From: Adiantum capillus-veneris
Taxonomy: Eukaryota > Streptophyta > Polypodiopsida > Polypodiales > Pteridaceae
NCBI GenBank assembly: GCA_014529385.2
Contig: CM043945.1
Location: 670,312 to 734,311 of the forward strand
Length of the DNA stretch: 64,000 nt
Direction: 5' to 3'
Under the pieces are notes generated by a model that saw only the letters and a program-made list of their open reading frames with translations, searched no databases and was not told where the DNA came from. A program made the translations under genes and the position numbers. Numbering within the stretch: the first letter of the stretch is position 1; each line of letters starts with the position of its first letter. Positions 33,854 to 46,257 of the stretch are shown in pieces.

Positions 33854-35563
33854 TCCCCCCCCGGCCACATGCTCCACATTCGCGCATCTCATCAACTATT
33901 ATTAAAGCGTATGGCGATCACGGTGGTGTCGAGAGCTTCAAGGCGATAGCTTGTTTGAGTCTCTTCAGTGGAGAGATCAAGAAAGCTTGGAAGCTTTGTG
34001 AGAGTGCAATGGGAGCTTTTGAGCTGAATTGAGAGTGACGTATGCTCTTGTGAAAGGTCCAAAGAGAGTGTGTAAGATGAAGGTGCTACCCTTAAAAACT
34101 GTGTATAGCAACACTATTTTGTAGGTCATTTTTCTCCTTGTCAATTACAGATATGAAAAATTCTACCTATGCTTTTCCTCCGTTTCGACGTGATCTATAG
34201 CTTTGCAAAAGAAATTTTTTCATATTCCTAACCGTTTTGCTGAGATTTAGCTCAGGCTGAGTATATGCAGGAAATTTTAGGTTTTTAGTTTCACGCAGTG
34301 TGCAAGTAAAATGCACTTTTGAAAGCACTATAGGTGCTTGAAGTTGGACACATAAATTCTGAGGTTGAAGATGGAGTTTCAGCTTGTGCAAAGCTTGAGG
34401 TTTGAGGTTTTTTGATAGTTTTGTGTAGCGAAGCACGGAGGCATTTACACACCATCAAAGCAGTCTCTTGAGAGACATGGTGTTCCAAGCACACAACTGG
34501 AGCTTCTTTCATGGGTTTTGGCATACAGATTGTCTCGGGACTCACCTACTTGGCATGCATTTCTATTTGCCAACATAGACATACTTGTGCTCTTCTCTGA
34601 GGTTTTGAAGATTCTTGGCAGCCATTTCGACATGATTCTTGATGTATGATATTTGCGGTTTCGGAGAGACATTTTTCTCTAATATTTGTGCGTAGCCTTG
34701 TTGCAGGACTTTTTGGCATTGCTTCAGTTTATGGTCATTGATGGAAATTCGTATATGGTTTTGGTGCTTGTTTATGCAAAGACACTCTGTTTATGTACAT
34801 TGAGTGAGGATTGCCATTGTATGTGACATTGTGGAGTCATTTTTGGCGTATCTACTCATTGTAATTTAGTAGTGTTTACCAGTTTATGGTATTGAGTCCT
34901 TTTTTGGAGATTTTGTGGCAGAACTTTACTCCCATTTTGCCATACTTTTGGTTGAGAACTTTTTTGGTCATCTTGTAGTGGTCTAGATTATCTCCCACTT
35001 TGGCATCTTGGATGCAATTTTATGATTTGAGTTGCTCCTCGTGCCGGGAAAATTTTGTCCATTTTTCCCAGATTCTCACCATGCTTTATAGATATGTGCA
35101 GCTTACTCTTTGCTGGTTTAGTGGTCGAGTATGACATTAGCACTTTGACAGTGATTGAGTTTTAAATCTCACTTTGACTTGTTATGTCAGTTTCGGACAC
35201 AGATTGGTATCTTTATCCACTCTTGTACGAGTGAGATTTGTGTATGTTCGTTGTGGCTATAGGTTATAGGTAGTCACATGCTGTAGTTCTACAAGTTACA
35301 TGTACATATTACTTGTAGTTGTCAGATTGTGTCGACAATTTTGTGGGGTGCTATTGAGCATCACGTTTTCTCTTTACGTAAGTATATGGTTATGCATTTT
35401 ATGCTCTTTTGAGAGTTGTCTATCCCCGAATTGGCTATGTGTGATTTTTTCTTGGTTTAGAGTAAAAATTTGGACACTACTTCTCTATGTCTCATGATAG
35501 ACATACATTAAGCTACATTTTGCATATGCGAGCATCGAATGATCATTGTTTATGATCAAGGAT
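32559..35563. other. No gene seen; duplicated CT-tract unit
   Basis: Intergenic. Short frames (for example 33035-33361 and 34167-34672) have no recognised domain. The region includes two near-identical units ending in CT/C tracts (33537-33862) and a T-rich stretch from 34700 to 35560. Confidence 0.5.
33537..33862. repeat. Tandem duplication carrying (CT)n(C)n tracts
   Basis: A ~70-bp leader beginning TTGCTTGGCTTTTTCG at 33537 recurs at 33694 with one or two changes. Each copy runs into CAGA(CT)n and then a C run: (CT) 33605-33660 with C 33661-33678, and (CT) 33765-~33849 with a C-rich end to 33862. Both are followed by CACATGCT(T/C)CACATT. Confidence 0.92.
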
Positions 35564-36179
35564 TGTTATGGAATTGATATTTTATTATTTATTGCAGTTG
35601 TGACAGGTGGAAAAGACTGGATCGATCTAGGCCTATGCGAATGAAAATATATACATTGTACATTTTATTATTCAAGTGCTCTTTTATGAGCTTTGGCCAT
35701 TTATGACCGGCCGACCAGTTTGTAATCAATTTGACCATTCAAGAAATCTATAAAACAAATACGTGCAAGAGGGAAATGGTCACTCTTGCAAGGGGGGAGA
35801 TTGCACCCAGTGCCTGTGTATCAGTCTATCGTTGGTAATTCCGTAGAAATAAATGGATGCACGAAGTTCATTCTAACACCGTAGACATTGAGAGTTTAAT
35901 TGGTTGAGCCCTGAAGTGCCGAAGGGCAATCCCAACGCAAACCGTAGACATCTCTTCTCCTCTTTTCTCTCTTGCGGTGCCGGTGTAGCACTTCGCTCTA
36001 GGAGGTGCGCCTGCACGTTTTCTTTCTCTCTCTCTCTCCCACTCTCTGTCTCTCTCTTATCGCGTACGGCTTGGAGTATGTGCAAAGATGGTTGCCAGGT
36101 ATACAGATTTGGTCGATTTATGGCTTGCTTTGTGCTATTTTGAGTATTTTGCAGGGAGCCACGACTTCCGTTTGTAGCA
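35564..36179 (+). repeat. 5' LTR of the 6.6-kb element
   Basis: 616 bp. Compared with the 3' LTR it has about 120 extra bases near 35820-35950. It is directly followed by the primer site at 36181-36192. Confidence 0.88.
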
Positions 36180-36180
36180 G

Positions 36181-36192
36181 TGGTATCAGAGC
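36181..36192 (+). other. Primer-binding site, tRNA-iMet type
   Basis: TGGTATCAGAGC, one base after the LTR. Confidence 0.9.
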
Positions 36193-36260
36193 TTTGCCTA
36201 CGTTCTTGTGGATTCAAGTTTAAAGGCTATGGGAAGCTCCAAGGGCTCGAGATAAGCATT

Positions 36261-36300
<40 letters not shown>

Positions 36301-37154
36301 TTATATGTTAATTATCTTTTTCATGCTATGAAGGTTTCTTTCTAGGTGTACTTAAGAGAAAATTTACTGTCGTTACTTTTATTCGTCAAAGAAAGACCAC
36401 ATAGTTGTATAATTTGTGTACATTTTCTTTCCGGAATGATATATTTGTGCATTAGAGGTTATATATTGACTAAAATCTATAATTGATCTCAAATTATTAA
36501 TGTACTCGCATAATTAAGCATCGCCCTCTCTTTCAAAGAGATGAAGGACGAGTCTAGAGTCGAAGTTCTTTTGGATTACTGCAAGGATGAGAAGAGAAAT
36601 AAAATAAACTCTCATGTCGTAGAGACTCGTATCCTACTCAATTAGTAGAATACAGAGAAGGCATAGCATCGTTCGCCAAAGCAATTGGTGAAATTAGCAT
36701 GTAGAAGGGGATGATATACTGGGAATTAGGCGGCCTTTGCCAAGCCTGGCAACTTAGTCATTGGCCGTGACAACCCATGATAACCAAAGAATAAACATAT
36801 TAAAAAAATGATTCCCTCACGTCAGGCGTCACTATGCTGCTGCATCGACGACAAATGGCCACCCTACTCTACGACTGAGAGCGCCTAGCATGTCTTACTA
36901 TCACTCGTAGCCGGATGTAGTTGAATGCCCATGCGAATTGCAGATGAATAGTGCATGATGATGACCACCAGTCTGGCGCAGCAAACAAGAGGAACTGAAT
37001 TTACTCCTCTCTTTCTCCTTTGGTCAGTTAACCGATTGTTAGCTGCCTTCTCTCCCTCATCAACCACCCTCATGCAAGAGTGGCAAAAATCTCTCTTTCT
37101 TGCATGGCTGATCCGGGAAGCAGCATGTAGCATGGCTGATTCGGGCAGGAGCCC

Positions 37155-37243
<89 letters not shown>

Positions 37244-37468
37244 CTATTGTGCTGCACCAACCACAGCTTAACTGCTCGTCATTACCCACCAACCTATACC
37301 AGCTCTCAACTCTCGCCCACGACGGCCACTGAACTCTCACTCTCACCCCCTACTTTCCAATTGTTGCCATGCATACTTCAACCGCTAGCACTAATGAGGG
37401 CTCTCCAGTTTGCAGTCGTAGCTGCATGGCCTACATTCATCTCTTTGTAGCTACCAACCACAACAGTT

Positions 37469-37537
<69 letters not shown>

Positions 37538-37801
37538 CATGCAACCACTCGATCTTGAATCTCTCTCCCTCGTTTGCTTCTGGAAAAACGCAGAGTCTCT
37601 CTTGACTCCCTCTGCCAACTGCCATCAATAAAAAAACAAAATAATCTCTCTTGCTTTTCCTGGCCGTCCATCAATGAATGGTTTCTTTCTCTCTCTTCCA
37701 GCGGTGTTGCCCACCATAAGCACCTATGATACCGTCTATAGCCGCCACTGCATGCAGGTAGCCTGATCCACACACACCCTCGCACACACACACACATACG
37801 T

Positions 37802-37835
<34 letters not shown>

Positions 37836-40800
37836 ACTACTTACTGAGGCGGGCATGCAACTCCTCTAAGTACTGCAGCTCTCTCTCTCTCTCTCTCTCT
37901 CTCCCCTACTCGACGTCTGCAATGGACGCCGTCTCTTTCTCTCTCTCCCTTTAGTTGGCAGCCACCCTTTTGGTGGTATACCACCCACCAACCCACTGCA
38001 GCGTTTTGTGCTGCCATATCTCTTTCTCATTTCCTCTCTCTACCCCTCGTTGTTGTAGAACAGTTGCGCACACACCGACTCCAATTACCACCACCAACTT
38101 GAATGCATTGACGACGCTTTGGTAAAACCCTTCCGCAGCGCTATGAGAGCATCTGGCTCTTCTTGTCCCACCTGCACGCTGCGAGCTCCCCTCTATATGG
38201 AGATGAACCTGAAACTGTGGATCTTATTTTCCCCTGAAGCAGACGTTTCTCCAGGCAAGATTTGGCTGGAATGTAGATGGTATAGATGTGCTGCTTTACA
38301 ACTGAGCTTTGGAGTTACGTCGCCAATTCGACGCGAAGTTTTAACGAGATCTATAGTTGTAGTTTCTGACTTCAATATTGCGTGATTGAAGAGAAGGTTT
38401 CATTTTTGTAAGATGCTGTAATTCAAGTTGTCCTTATAAGGTTGAGATTGTATCTTAAAATGGCTCTACAAATCATGCTTTGGTAGCTGTTTATTCTGAT
38501 ACTCATGATTTTTCGTCTTGCTCTCGCATTGCTGTGTGCTCTCGAACGCAAGGTTGTGGATAAGAATAAGAGTAATTGCATCAGCTATTTGGATTTTGGA
38601 TCATAACTCCTTGTGTAGGGTTTGCACTAGCAGTTTTTTGTTCTCTGCATTGTGCGGGTGTAGTGTGCTTATGAAAGCACAACAGGTGCTTGACAAGTCC
38701 ATTGCCCCCCCACCCCCCTCAACGCTACCCCTTCCTTTTTTATTTTTCTCCTTGCCTAGCTCGAGGCTTCCAGTACGGACCTCTGATCCCTCGCTTCCCA
38801 TGCTTACCCTTCATCTTCACGCAACATGATGATCATGAGAGCTTGCAGGCGGATAGTACTCCGGCCATACAAGATGCGCTATCCAGTTCTAGTGCATCTT
38901 CCTTTCATGGTGGAAGCTCCACTTGGCAGGTCATGTTTCCAGGCGACTCAAAGAAAACCACTTATGACTCAAAGGGGCGATTCCCACCGAGAGAGAGCCT
39001 CTCCAAACTATGATTACATCATTGCCACAACTACCATTCGTTTTCTTCTCTACCTTGTAACTGACTGTAGTCAGGGAGGGCAAGCTTCAAATATGGATGG
39101 CTTGGACATGCATAACATGCAGCCAGACATCGGATTAATGACTAGTGGAAATTTCTCAATCGACAACAATTGCTTTGCAATTGCCACACTACAGCTGACA
39201 ACCTACTTGGTCATGGCGACACTCTTTAGCGAATGATGCAATACTTTGACGATTTTATTTTTATTTTACTTTTTTAGTCTCTTTTATTGCACTTCATTTT
39301 TGTACCCAAATATTGCCGTAGTTCCACAAGTGCTTGATCCCATGGCCTTTTGAACACTAGTAATGTAAGATTTTATTTCATTTCTCTATTACCCTTTCCC
39401 CTCCCAGTACTTCCACTTACAGCGGTGGACATTGATGAAATTCTTCAGCAAGCAGTGCAATACTTTCCCTGGAAATGTCGAGCAGTGATGATGATATGAT
39501 GGTTTACTCCAACGAGACTTTTTCATTTCAATCTTTCACTTTACTTTATCGGAATAGATACACAAGGATTGTATCAGTTTGCTTTCATACATAATTTTCA
39601 CACTCTCAAGACGGTTGATAAAACATTTCATTTCATTTTCTCTCTCTCTTTCCCCCCTCAACCAAACTACAGACCCTACCTTTGTATTCGATTACCCCCA
39701 ACCTTGCAAGTCGATGACCTCTTGTCCTCCACCCACACTCACTTGTCAATTCCGATGATATACGCATACACACTTACACAACCACACACACACACACATA
39801 CTGTAAGTGTTCTATATGGTCTTTCATAGCTTGAAGTTAATGTTCATGGCTACGCGGTGTGAGATTCGTGTGTCTATATTTAAGGTGGCAATAAGCGCTC
39901 CTCTGTCTCTTGGTCTTTTAGTGTTTGTTGTTGCCATTCGAAGATGACCATCAAAAGTAATTCCTACGAAATTTTTCACGAGAAATTCTCTTTGGATCAG
40001 AGTACTCATAGCAATGTTTGTTGATCGAGTTAGGGCTTGCCAAAAATAATTTTCCTAACTGCAGACAATAAGGGCATACCTAAAGCTCTTTTGTTTTAGG
40101 TATTCACACTAAAACTTATAAAACACTGCCAACTTACGTGAAGGAAACCATGGAATCTAGCGGATGGTTTGCTATTTTAACAACTTTCAATAACATTGGT
40201 GAAATTTTACTAGCTTCTAATTTTCTTGCGACAAAAATCAATGGTTTAAACACTTACTCACATATATAGTCCACCTCACCGGTATCTGACACCCATCTGA
40301 ACGACTTGAACTTTATGGCATCTGTACTTTGGTTTGTTCTAACTTGCATAACATTACTCAAATGATGAATTTTTTTGTTGACCTTTGTTTTCAAGAAATT
40401 GTTTAGCATTTGCCGATTTGGATACTAGTCACTTCTGCAAAACAACTCCGAGTACGTAATTTATCATTGTTTTCCACGGTATTTTAGTTCTCCTTAATGA
40501 ATCCATTCCTATATATATCTATGGATATCATATTTCTTACGATCTCATCAATTACGCAACATATCCCGTCTGCCTATACTACAATGACATCCCTTAACAT
40601 ACTCCTGCAATAGTACTTACTTTCACTACTTGCTTGGAAGTTTATTTTTTTGGTGCATATATTTAAGAACACAAAGTTAAGCAGTTTGCAATAGGGATAA
40701 TACCATTGGACAATTTGACAACAAAAAAAATCTCTTACTTCTTTCTCATATGGTCTGTGAAATTAAGAATCCCTAAAGTTCTGGCTTGTGCTTGCACTGC

Positions 40801-40990
40801 ATGTAATTTTAAATTGAGAGGATTTGGCATTAAGCTACGCAGCTGCTCATATGAGTTGTGGTGTTTTGAGTTAGTGAACAAAAATTTGTAAGTACTTTGT
40901 TACTCAACTACACTCCAATGTGGTGTCACACAGGTAGTGCATGTTTTGTCTTTTTATGTCTTGTCTAGTCCATTGGTCACATGCAAACAT
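36193..40990. other. Non-coding interior of the 6.6-kb element
   Basis: It holds a 37-base C run (36262-36298), a second C run of 32 bases (37803-37834), and CT microsatellites at 37158-37239, 37472-37534 and 37879-37903. The frame at 38119-38385 (88 codons) is the most protein-like but matches nothing I know; it might be captured host sequence. The rest shows no gene. Confidence 0.5.
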
Positions 40991-41252
40991 ATCTGTCAAT
41001 TTAGGCAGTGTGTGTAAATGCTCATCTTGGTATAGATTCACCGATTTAGGCAACACTAGTTATTTGTGCAGATCCGTCGATTTAGGAAGCACCCTGAAAA
41101 AAATTTACAGATTCACAATGATAAATGCAGATTCGCCGATTTAGGCAGCATTAGTGAAGATTCGTCGATTTAGGCAGCACGTCTTATTAGTGCAGATTCA
41201 CCGATTTAGGCAACACGTCTTATTGGTGTAGATTCGCCGATTTAGGCAATAC
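40991..41252. repeat. Degenerate repeat of a 22-bp motif
   Basis: About seven copies of a motif of the form GATTCRYCGATTTAGGCARC are found near 40995, 41036, 41071, 41131, 41158, 41198 and 41230. Spacing is irregular (about 27-60 bp). The CGATTTAGG core is the best conserved part. It lies 430 bp upstream of the polypurine tract and 3' LTR. Confidence 0.85.
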
Positions 41253-41687
41253 CAATCACAAAATCATGCTGAAGTGGCTGGCCACCACTGTAACTGGTAT
41301 GATTTTGTTACCCGGGTATAGAAAATGAAAGATATTTTGGATTTTGATTTGGAACTGGATTTGGAATTGGTATATGTTGATTTATTTTCTGTCGCGATAG
41401 TATTTATAGAAGTGAACTTTGAGAGTGATGAGGATTGATTTATACAATGATGAGTGTGACCAATGATATCCTGATTCGTCAGGGTATGACATATACTGCT
41501 TATTCTAGTGGTATGGGACGCTAGAATAGGTAGTATGTGGATGACAACAGGCATAAGAAATGTTGTCTAATTTTATGGATTTTTCTTTTACTATTTCCTA
41601 CAGATTTCTAATCATTGTTTTTGACAAGTATTGTTTGCAGATTTTTATCTTCGCAACTGAGGACAGTTGCTTTCCAGCGGAGAGGTA

Positions 41688-42167
41688 TGTTATGGAATTG
41701 ATATTTTATTATTTATTGTAGTTGTGACAGGTGGAAAAGACTGGATCGAGCTAGGCCTATGCGAATGAAAATATATACATTGTACATTTTATTATTCAAG
41801 TGCTCTTTTATGAGCTTTGGCCATTTATGACCGGCCGGCCCGCTTGTAACCAATTTGACCATTCAAGAAATCTATAAAACAAATACGTGCAAGAGGGAAA
41901 TGGTCACTCTTGCATGGGGGAGATTGCACCCAGTGCTTGTGTATTTTCCTCTCTCTTCTCCTCTTTTCTCTCTTGCGGTGCCGGTGTAGCACTCCGCTCT
42001 AGGAGGTGCGCCTGCACGCTTTCTTTCTCTCTCTCCCGCTCTCTGTCTCTCTCTTATCGCATACGGCTTGGAGTATGCGCAAAGATGGTTGCCAGGTATA
42101 CAGTTTTGGTCGATTTATGGCTTGCTTTGTGCTATTTTGCAGGGAGCCATGACTTCCGTTTGTAGCA
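41688..42167 (+). repeat. 3' LTR of the 6.6-kb element
   Basis: 480 bp, preceded by the purine tract GCGGAGAGGTA (41677-41687) and ending TTTGTAGCA. It matches the 5' LTR apart from the segment missing here. Confidence 0.88.
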
Positions 42168-42239
42168 AATATTTTGATTGAGCTTTTGCTCAATTTACAG
42201 AGGAGACGCTGCCTATTTTCTCCTAGGATTTCTCTCCAT

Positions 42240-42650
42240 ACTTTGGTTTCCATATAGCAAACATGTGTGACAGTTCAGAGTTGATAGTGATGACTTGTGA
42301 GAGATGGCGGTCTCATAGTTGTTGATACATGCAATGTTGGCATTGTGGTCACACAAGGCATATTAAGCGTCGTTGTTTCAAGTGTATGAGAAAATGATGG
42401 AGATGTATGCAAGATCCAAATGAGTTTTTGACACATGCTAGAGTAGTGATTTCATATGTCAGTGACAAAGCCTCATTTACCTTTAGCGTTCCTCCTCTTG
42501 CATGTCTTCGAGAGGTGGAACTTCTCCATGTTGGTTGCTAGATGAGGATGTAGTATTTCAAATCACATCACATCGTGAGTGGTTTAGCACTTTCTTTAGT
42601 GGGAGCTTTGGTTGTGTACACTTGGCTGATGGTTGACATTGTAGGTGCAA
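42240..42650 (+). pseudogene. Ty1/copia Gag zinc knuckle and protease fragment
   Basis: A CX2CX4HX4C knuckle (CWHCGHTRHIKRRC) is encoded at about 42332-42373. After frame changes, a copia protease-like stretch follows at about 42535-42640: WLLDEDVVFQITSHREWF, then GSFGCVHLADG. The usual D-S-G-A is not preserved (D-E-D-V). This is a decayed piece of a copia element whose 3' LTR may be 43613-44030. Confidence 0.6.
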
Positions 42651-43612
42651 GAGGTGTTTGCTTGTCTCATTACCCAGGGATGCATCTTATATGCTACAAC
42701 ATGTGTGTTATGTTTCTTAGTTGATGCAAAGTTTGATATCAGTGAGACAATTAGCAGATTGAGGGTGTCACATATTGCTTATAGAGCGGTATTTTTAGAT
42801 GCATTGCAAATCACTAGTGGCTTGGTATATCCTATGCATGCATCTGAGGTACGAGACGACATAGTGTTGGTTTCTTTGCTAGCATCCATTGAGTGAGAGA
42901 CGAGACGTCTCTCCTTCACAAGTGAGCTTCACCATGCTCACAAGACATGGCATATATCTATGCATGATATGCCAGTAGACTCTGTAGAGATAGAGATAGA
43001 GTGGTAGTGCTGTATTGAGCCTGGACAAGTGTCATCAAAGTCTGTGCACACAGAGGTAGAGCAGGTGTGCTCCCTAGAGACAAAGAGAGATAACAAATAT
43101 GGAGCTCTTTGATCTACCCATGCTAGAGGCTGATGAGTTGATGCCAGGATACATGGTTTCAAATATGGATGAGGGGGAGGTGACCCTTCAGGAGTCGATA
43201 CATCCATACATGACCAATAGTCTTGATGGTACAAAGTATGCACAGAGCGTTGAGGAGGCTAGCATAGCCAAGCTTGTGCAGATTTCATAAACATTTGTGC
43301 ATCTCATATTCAACTTAGTAGCTACAATGGAAGCATTTGTAACATGGATTGTCAATTGTACAATGACTGATGCTAGTATGATGCTTCATGGAGCTATGCA
43401 GACTATGTAGAGATGTCTGCATGATTTATATATAGGCTCTAGCAATATAGATACACATGCTCGTCTATCACTAGAGCTGATACAGGTGCATAAAGATCGA
43501 TTGAGCGAGCCCATGGGCATAGCTTGATAGAGTCTCTCATCTATTTTTGTACATACTACTAGTTTAGCTAGTAGGTTCCACTTATCGACACATTTTCCTT
43601 TAAGTGGGACGT
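42651..43612 (+). other. Decayed retroelement sequence up to an LTR
   Basis: Open stretches (42645-42896, 43099-43290) have no domain I recognise. The last bases, TTAAGTGGGACGT before the LTR, look like a copia polypurine tract, so this is probably the rest of the copia remnant. Confidence 0.4.
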
Positions 43613-44030
43613 TGTTAGGGTAAAGGCGACATGTGCCTTGCCCTATGAAGGAGGTCTAGTATTAATCACCCATTGACTCTACTAACTCATAGGATAATAA
43701 GGAGTGAGTGTTTCTTTTGGCCACTCTGGTCCATCCTTGTCTCTATTGGGTTCCAAGCCCAAGTTTGGTCCAGTGTGTCAAGCCCGTGTGAATTGGATCT
43801 TAGAGCATACAGATGAAGATTCAATTATGTTTAGAAGTTTGTGTGGAAAGACTTCTCTATATATAACTCATTTTAACCAATATCAAAGGGTGGTGTTTTA
43901 TTTTATTGTGAATCGACTACTCTGTCCCTCTCTCTGTCGTTCTCTGTGTACTGCACACCCAAAGATGCCATGGATGCTCCTCCTTGTCGATTGCATCCTC
44001 CTTAGCCAATGCCCCCAACAACTGGTATCA
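43613..44030 (+). repeat. Copia-type LTR, 418 bp
   Basis: Begins TGTTAGGG, ends CCCCCAACA, and is followed at 44033 by TGGTATCAAAGCC, a variant primer site. It is preceded by a polypurine-like tract. A second, 5'-truncated copy lies at 45241-45512. Confidence 0.8.
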
Positions 44031-45208
44031 AAGCCTCTTCGAGGGTTGTGCTCAATGAGCTTTGTGAGAATTGCCGCTTGTAGAGGGGGAAAGAAGGTCA
44101 TCGACCTGCAACAATCCGAGCATAACCACCATCAACACGGTCGCCTTGGCCTTCTCGTGAAATTTTGATACACTCTCACCTGCTATTTTTCCCTCTACAG
44201 CCTGCTGCAAATGAATCTTTCATCGGCGCTGTTGTGTGAGACAGAGTTTACCATTTTTTTCCTTTTCACACTTTGTAAAAGGTGGCCATTATCTTTTGAG
44301 CCTTACTTAGAGGGTCTTCACACCTCGTTGGTCAAGATCGTGAAGCCGGTTCACAATCATCTCAAAAATGCTCACAACTATGGTGCTGATAGTTTTTAGC
44401 ATATAAACATGGCCCTCCTTTGGGCTGCAAGTACTTCATGAAGACAAAGACAAAGCCAAATACGCTCTTCAAGAAATAGTCTTGTTGACTTCTAAAGATT
44501 GACATTTCGTTGATTTTCGTAAACATCACAAGATCCAAATATGGCATCAAAGATCAACAAGTTTAATGGGCCGGTAGTAGAGGTGATGATTCGCAGCATC
44601 TTTAAACCCCAACAAAGGTTTGGCCCTCTTTTTATACAAGAGGTGGTACCCATGCGGCTTCTAGTATGTGCTACGATGAAAGGGAACCTGTGTGGAGGAT
44701 GTCAATTGGATACGACTAAAGGAGCCTTTGAAGATTGTGGATAAATTTATCACATACAATGAAATTGGATTCTATAATGGTTACATTAAGCATTCCATGA
44801 TTCAAGGTGGTGCCCCAAAAAATAGCAGAAGCAAGTTCGGATTGGTCTCTTTCAACTCGTTTTTATGGCAGTATTCTTCAACTGCTTTTCAGTTTAATTG
44901 TCCTAGCTAAAAGTCATGTTTTGTCATTTCTTTATGTTTGTCATGGGTTTGTTATGATTTTGTTTGTTGTCACTTATTGTCATGCCAAAATTTTGTAAGG
45001 GTTATAGACACTACTACCACACATAAGTAGAAAGACTGCCCTTTTATGCTTTGGTTTTGAGTTCGTGTTGTCTCACAATGATAGTTATCTGAGGGAAGTT
45101 CACACATACACCTATGTTGTTGTCAAAGGGGGGGACTTCTACTCATAGTTTCAGGTGATTGAACTCTACCATGGACTGTCTCAAGTCCATTATCAGTGGT
45201 TTGGGCTT

Positions 45209-45210
<2 letters not shown>
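44031..45210 (+). mobile_element. Internal remnant of a small copia-type element
   Basis: Between the two LTR copies only a gag start is recognisable: at 44541 the frame reads MASKINKFNGP, a common beginning of copia Gag, and then loses similarity. The rest is non-coding, ending in the G run at 45211-45240 where a polypurine tract is expected. Protease, integrase and RT are absent. Confidence 0.55.

Positions 45211-45240
<30 letters not shown>
45211..45240. repeat. Homopolymer G run (expanded polypurine tract)
   Basis: Thirty G after CTTGA, abutting the truncated LTR. Position suggests expansion of the element's polypurine tract. Confidence 0.85.
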
Positions 45241-45241
<1 letters not shown>

Positions 45242-45512
45242 GTTTGGTTCCAAGCCCAAGTTTGGTCCAATGTGTCAAGCCCATGGGAATTAGCTCTTAG
45301 AGCATGCAGATGAAGCTTCACTTATGTTTAGAAATTTTCATGGAAAGACTTCTCTATATATAACTCATTTTAATCAATATCAAATCGTGGTGTTTTTTTA
45401 TATTTTGAATCGACTACTCTCTCCCTCTCTCTCATTCTCTCTGTATTGCACACCCAAAGATGCCATGGATGCTGCTCCTTGTCGATGGCATCCTCCTTAG
45501 CTAGTGCCCTAA
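45241..45512 (+). repeat. 5'-truncated copia-type LTR
   Basis: Matches 43745-44027 closely (TTCCAAGCCCAAGTTTGGTC onward) but lacks the first ~125 bp of the LTR. Confidence 0.8.
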
Positions 45513-45522
45513 TAGTCTCTAT

Positions 45523-45524
<2 letters not shown>

Positions 45525-45602
<78 letters not shown>
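45525..45602. repeat. (CT)n microsatellite
   Basis: TC dinucleotide run, followed by CGTCACATACACTTCGCATT. Confidence 0.97.
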
Positions 45603-45605
<3 letters not shown>

Positions 45606-45722
45606 ACATACACTTCGCATTTCCCTGTGACTCTTATAACTTACTCAATTATTCTTTATACATAGAAGAATAAGGAGTGATCGTGTTTCTTTACTAGACC
45701 ACTTTGCTCCATCCCACTATGT

Positions 45723-45724
<2 letters not shown>

Positions 45725-45802
<78 letters not shown>
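45725..45802. repeat. (CT)n microsatellite
   Basis: TC dinucleotide run, followed by CACACATCCACTCCACATT, similar to the flanks of the CT tracts at 45525 and 33605. Confidence 0.97.
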
Positions 45803-45804
<2 letters not shown>

Positions 45805-46018
45805 CACATCCACTCCACATTTGTGTATCCCTTCAATGAGGACATATATATTTTCTTTTCAAATAGCTAGAAATAAGGCATTTCTTTTTTTCTATCATTC
45901 TTTGCTTCTATGAAACATAACTTTACTTTTCCTATTTTTTATTATGTCTTACAGGTCTCAAGGAGGATTGAAAAGAAATTTCTATGTCAAGAAGTGCTAG
46001 AAGGGATTGTGCATTTTC

Positions 46019-46243
46019 TGTTACCATATACATGTGGTAGTGATGTGTGTGCACACACTAGGACCGTCGGGGCATTTTTTCCCTCTTTAGGAGGTTTTTT
46101 CTCCCGTGCATTGTATATACGCCCATCACTCTAGGGCTATCTATCTTTCCATTTCACACTAAGTAACACTCTCTATTATGTGCCTTGAGCTTCCTTCGTC
46201 TTCTCCAAGATGTGTGTGTTTCTCTACAACCCTAATTCCAACA
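46019..46243 (+). repeat. 5' LTR of the copia element
   Basis: 225 bp. It has a TATA-like TTGTATATAC at 46111-46120, likely the retroelement promoter. Confidence 0.95.
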
Positions 46244-46245
46244 AT

Positions 46246-46257
46246 TGGTATCAGAGC
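46246..46257 (+). other. Primer-binding site, tRNA-iMet type
   Basis: TGGTATCAGAGC, two bases after the 5' LTR. Confidence 0.92.

Larger units (their letters stand above)
35564..42167 (+). mobile_element. 6.6-kb non-coding LTR element (LARD-like)
   Basis: Two LTRs (35564-36179 and 41688-42167) begin TGTTATGGAATTG and end TTTGTAGCA. A TGGTATCAGAGC primer site follows the first and GCGGAGAGGTA precedes the second, giving a plus orientation. No gag or pol motif was found in the 5.5-kb interior. It contains homopolymer C runs, CT microsatellites and a degenerate tandem motif (40991-41252). The bases at the two ends (AGGAT before, AATAT after) do not form a perfect TSD. A large retrotransposon derivative is the best description. 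Confidence 0.78.

Noticed and set aside
33880-34032. Possible host exon (IIKAYGDHGGVESFKA...)
   Set aside because: Short frame continuing out of a CT tract, with no known domain and no convincing splice sites.
38119-38385. 88-codon frame as a gene
   Set aside because: No recognisable domain or gene context; it lies inside a non-coding LTR element. Kept only as possible captured sequence.
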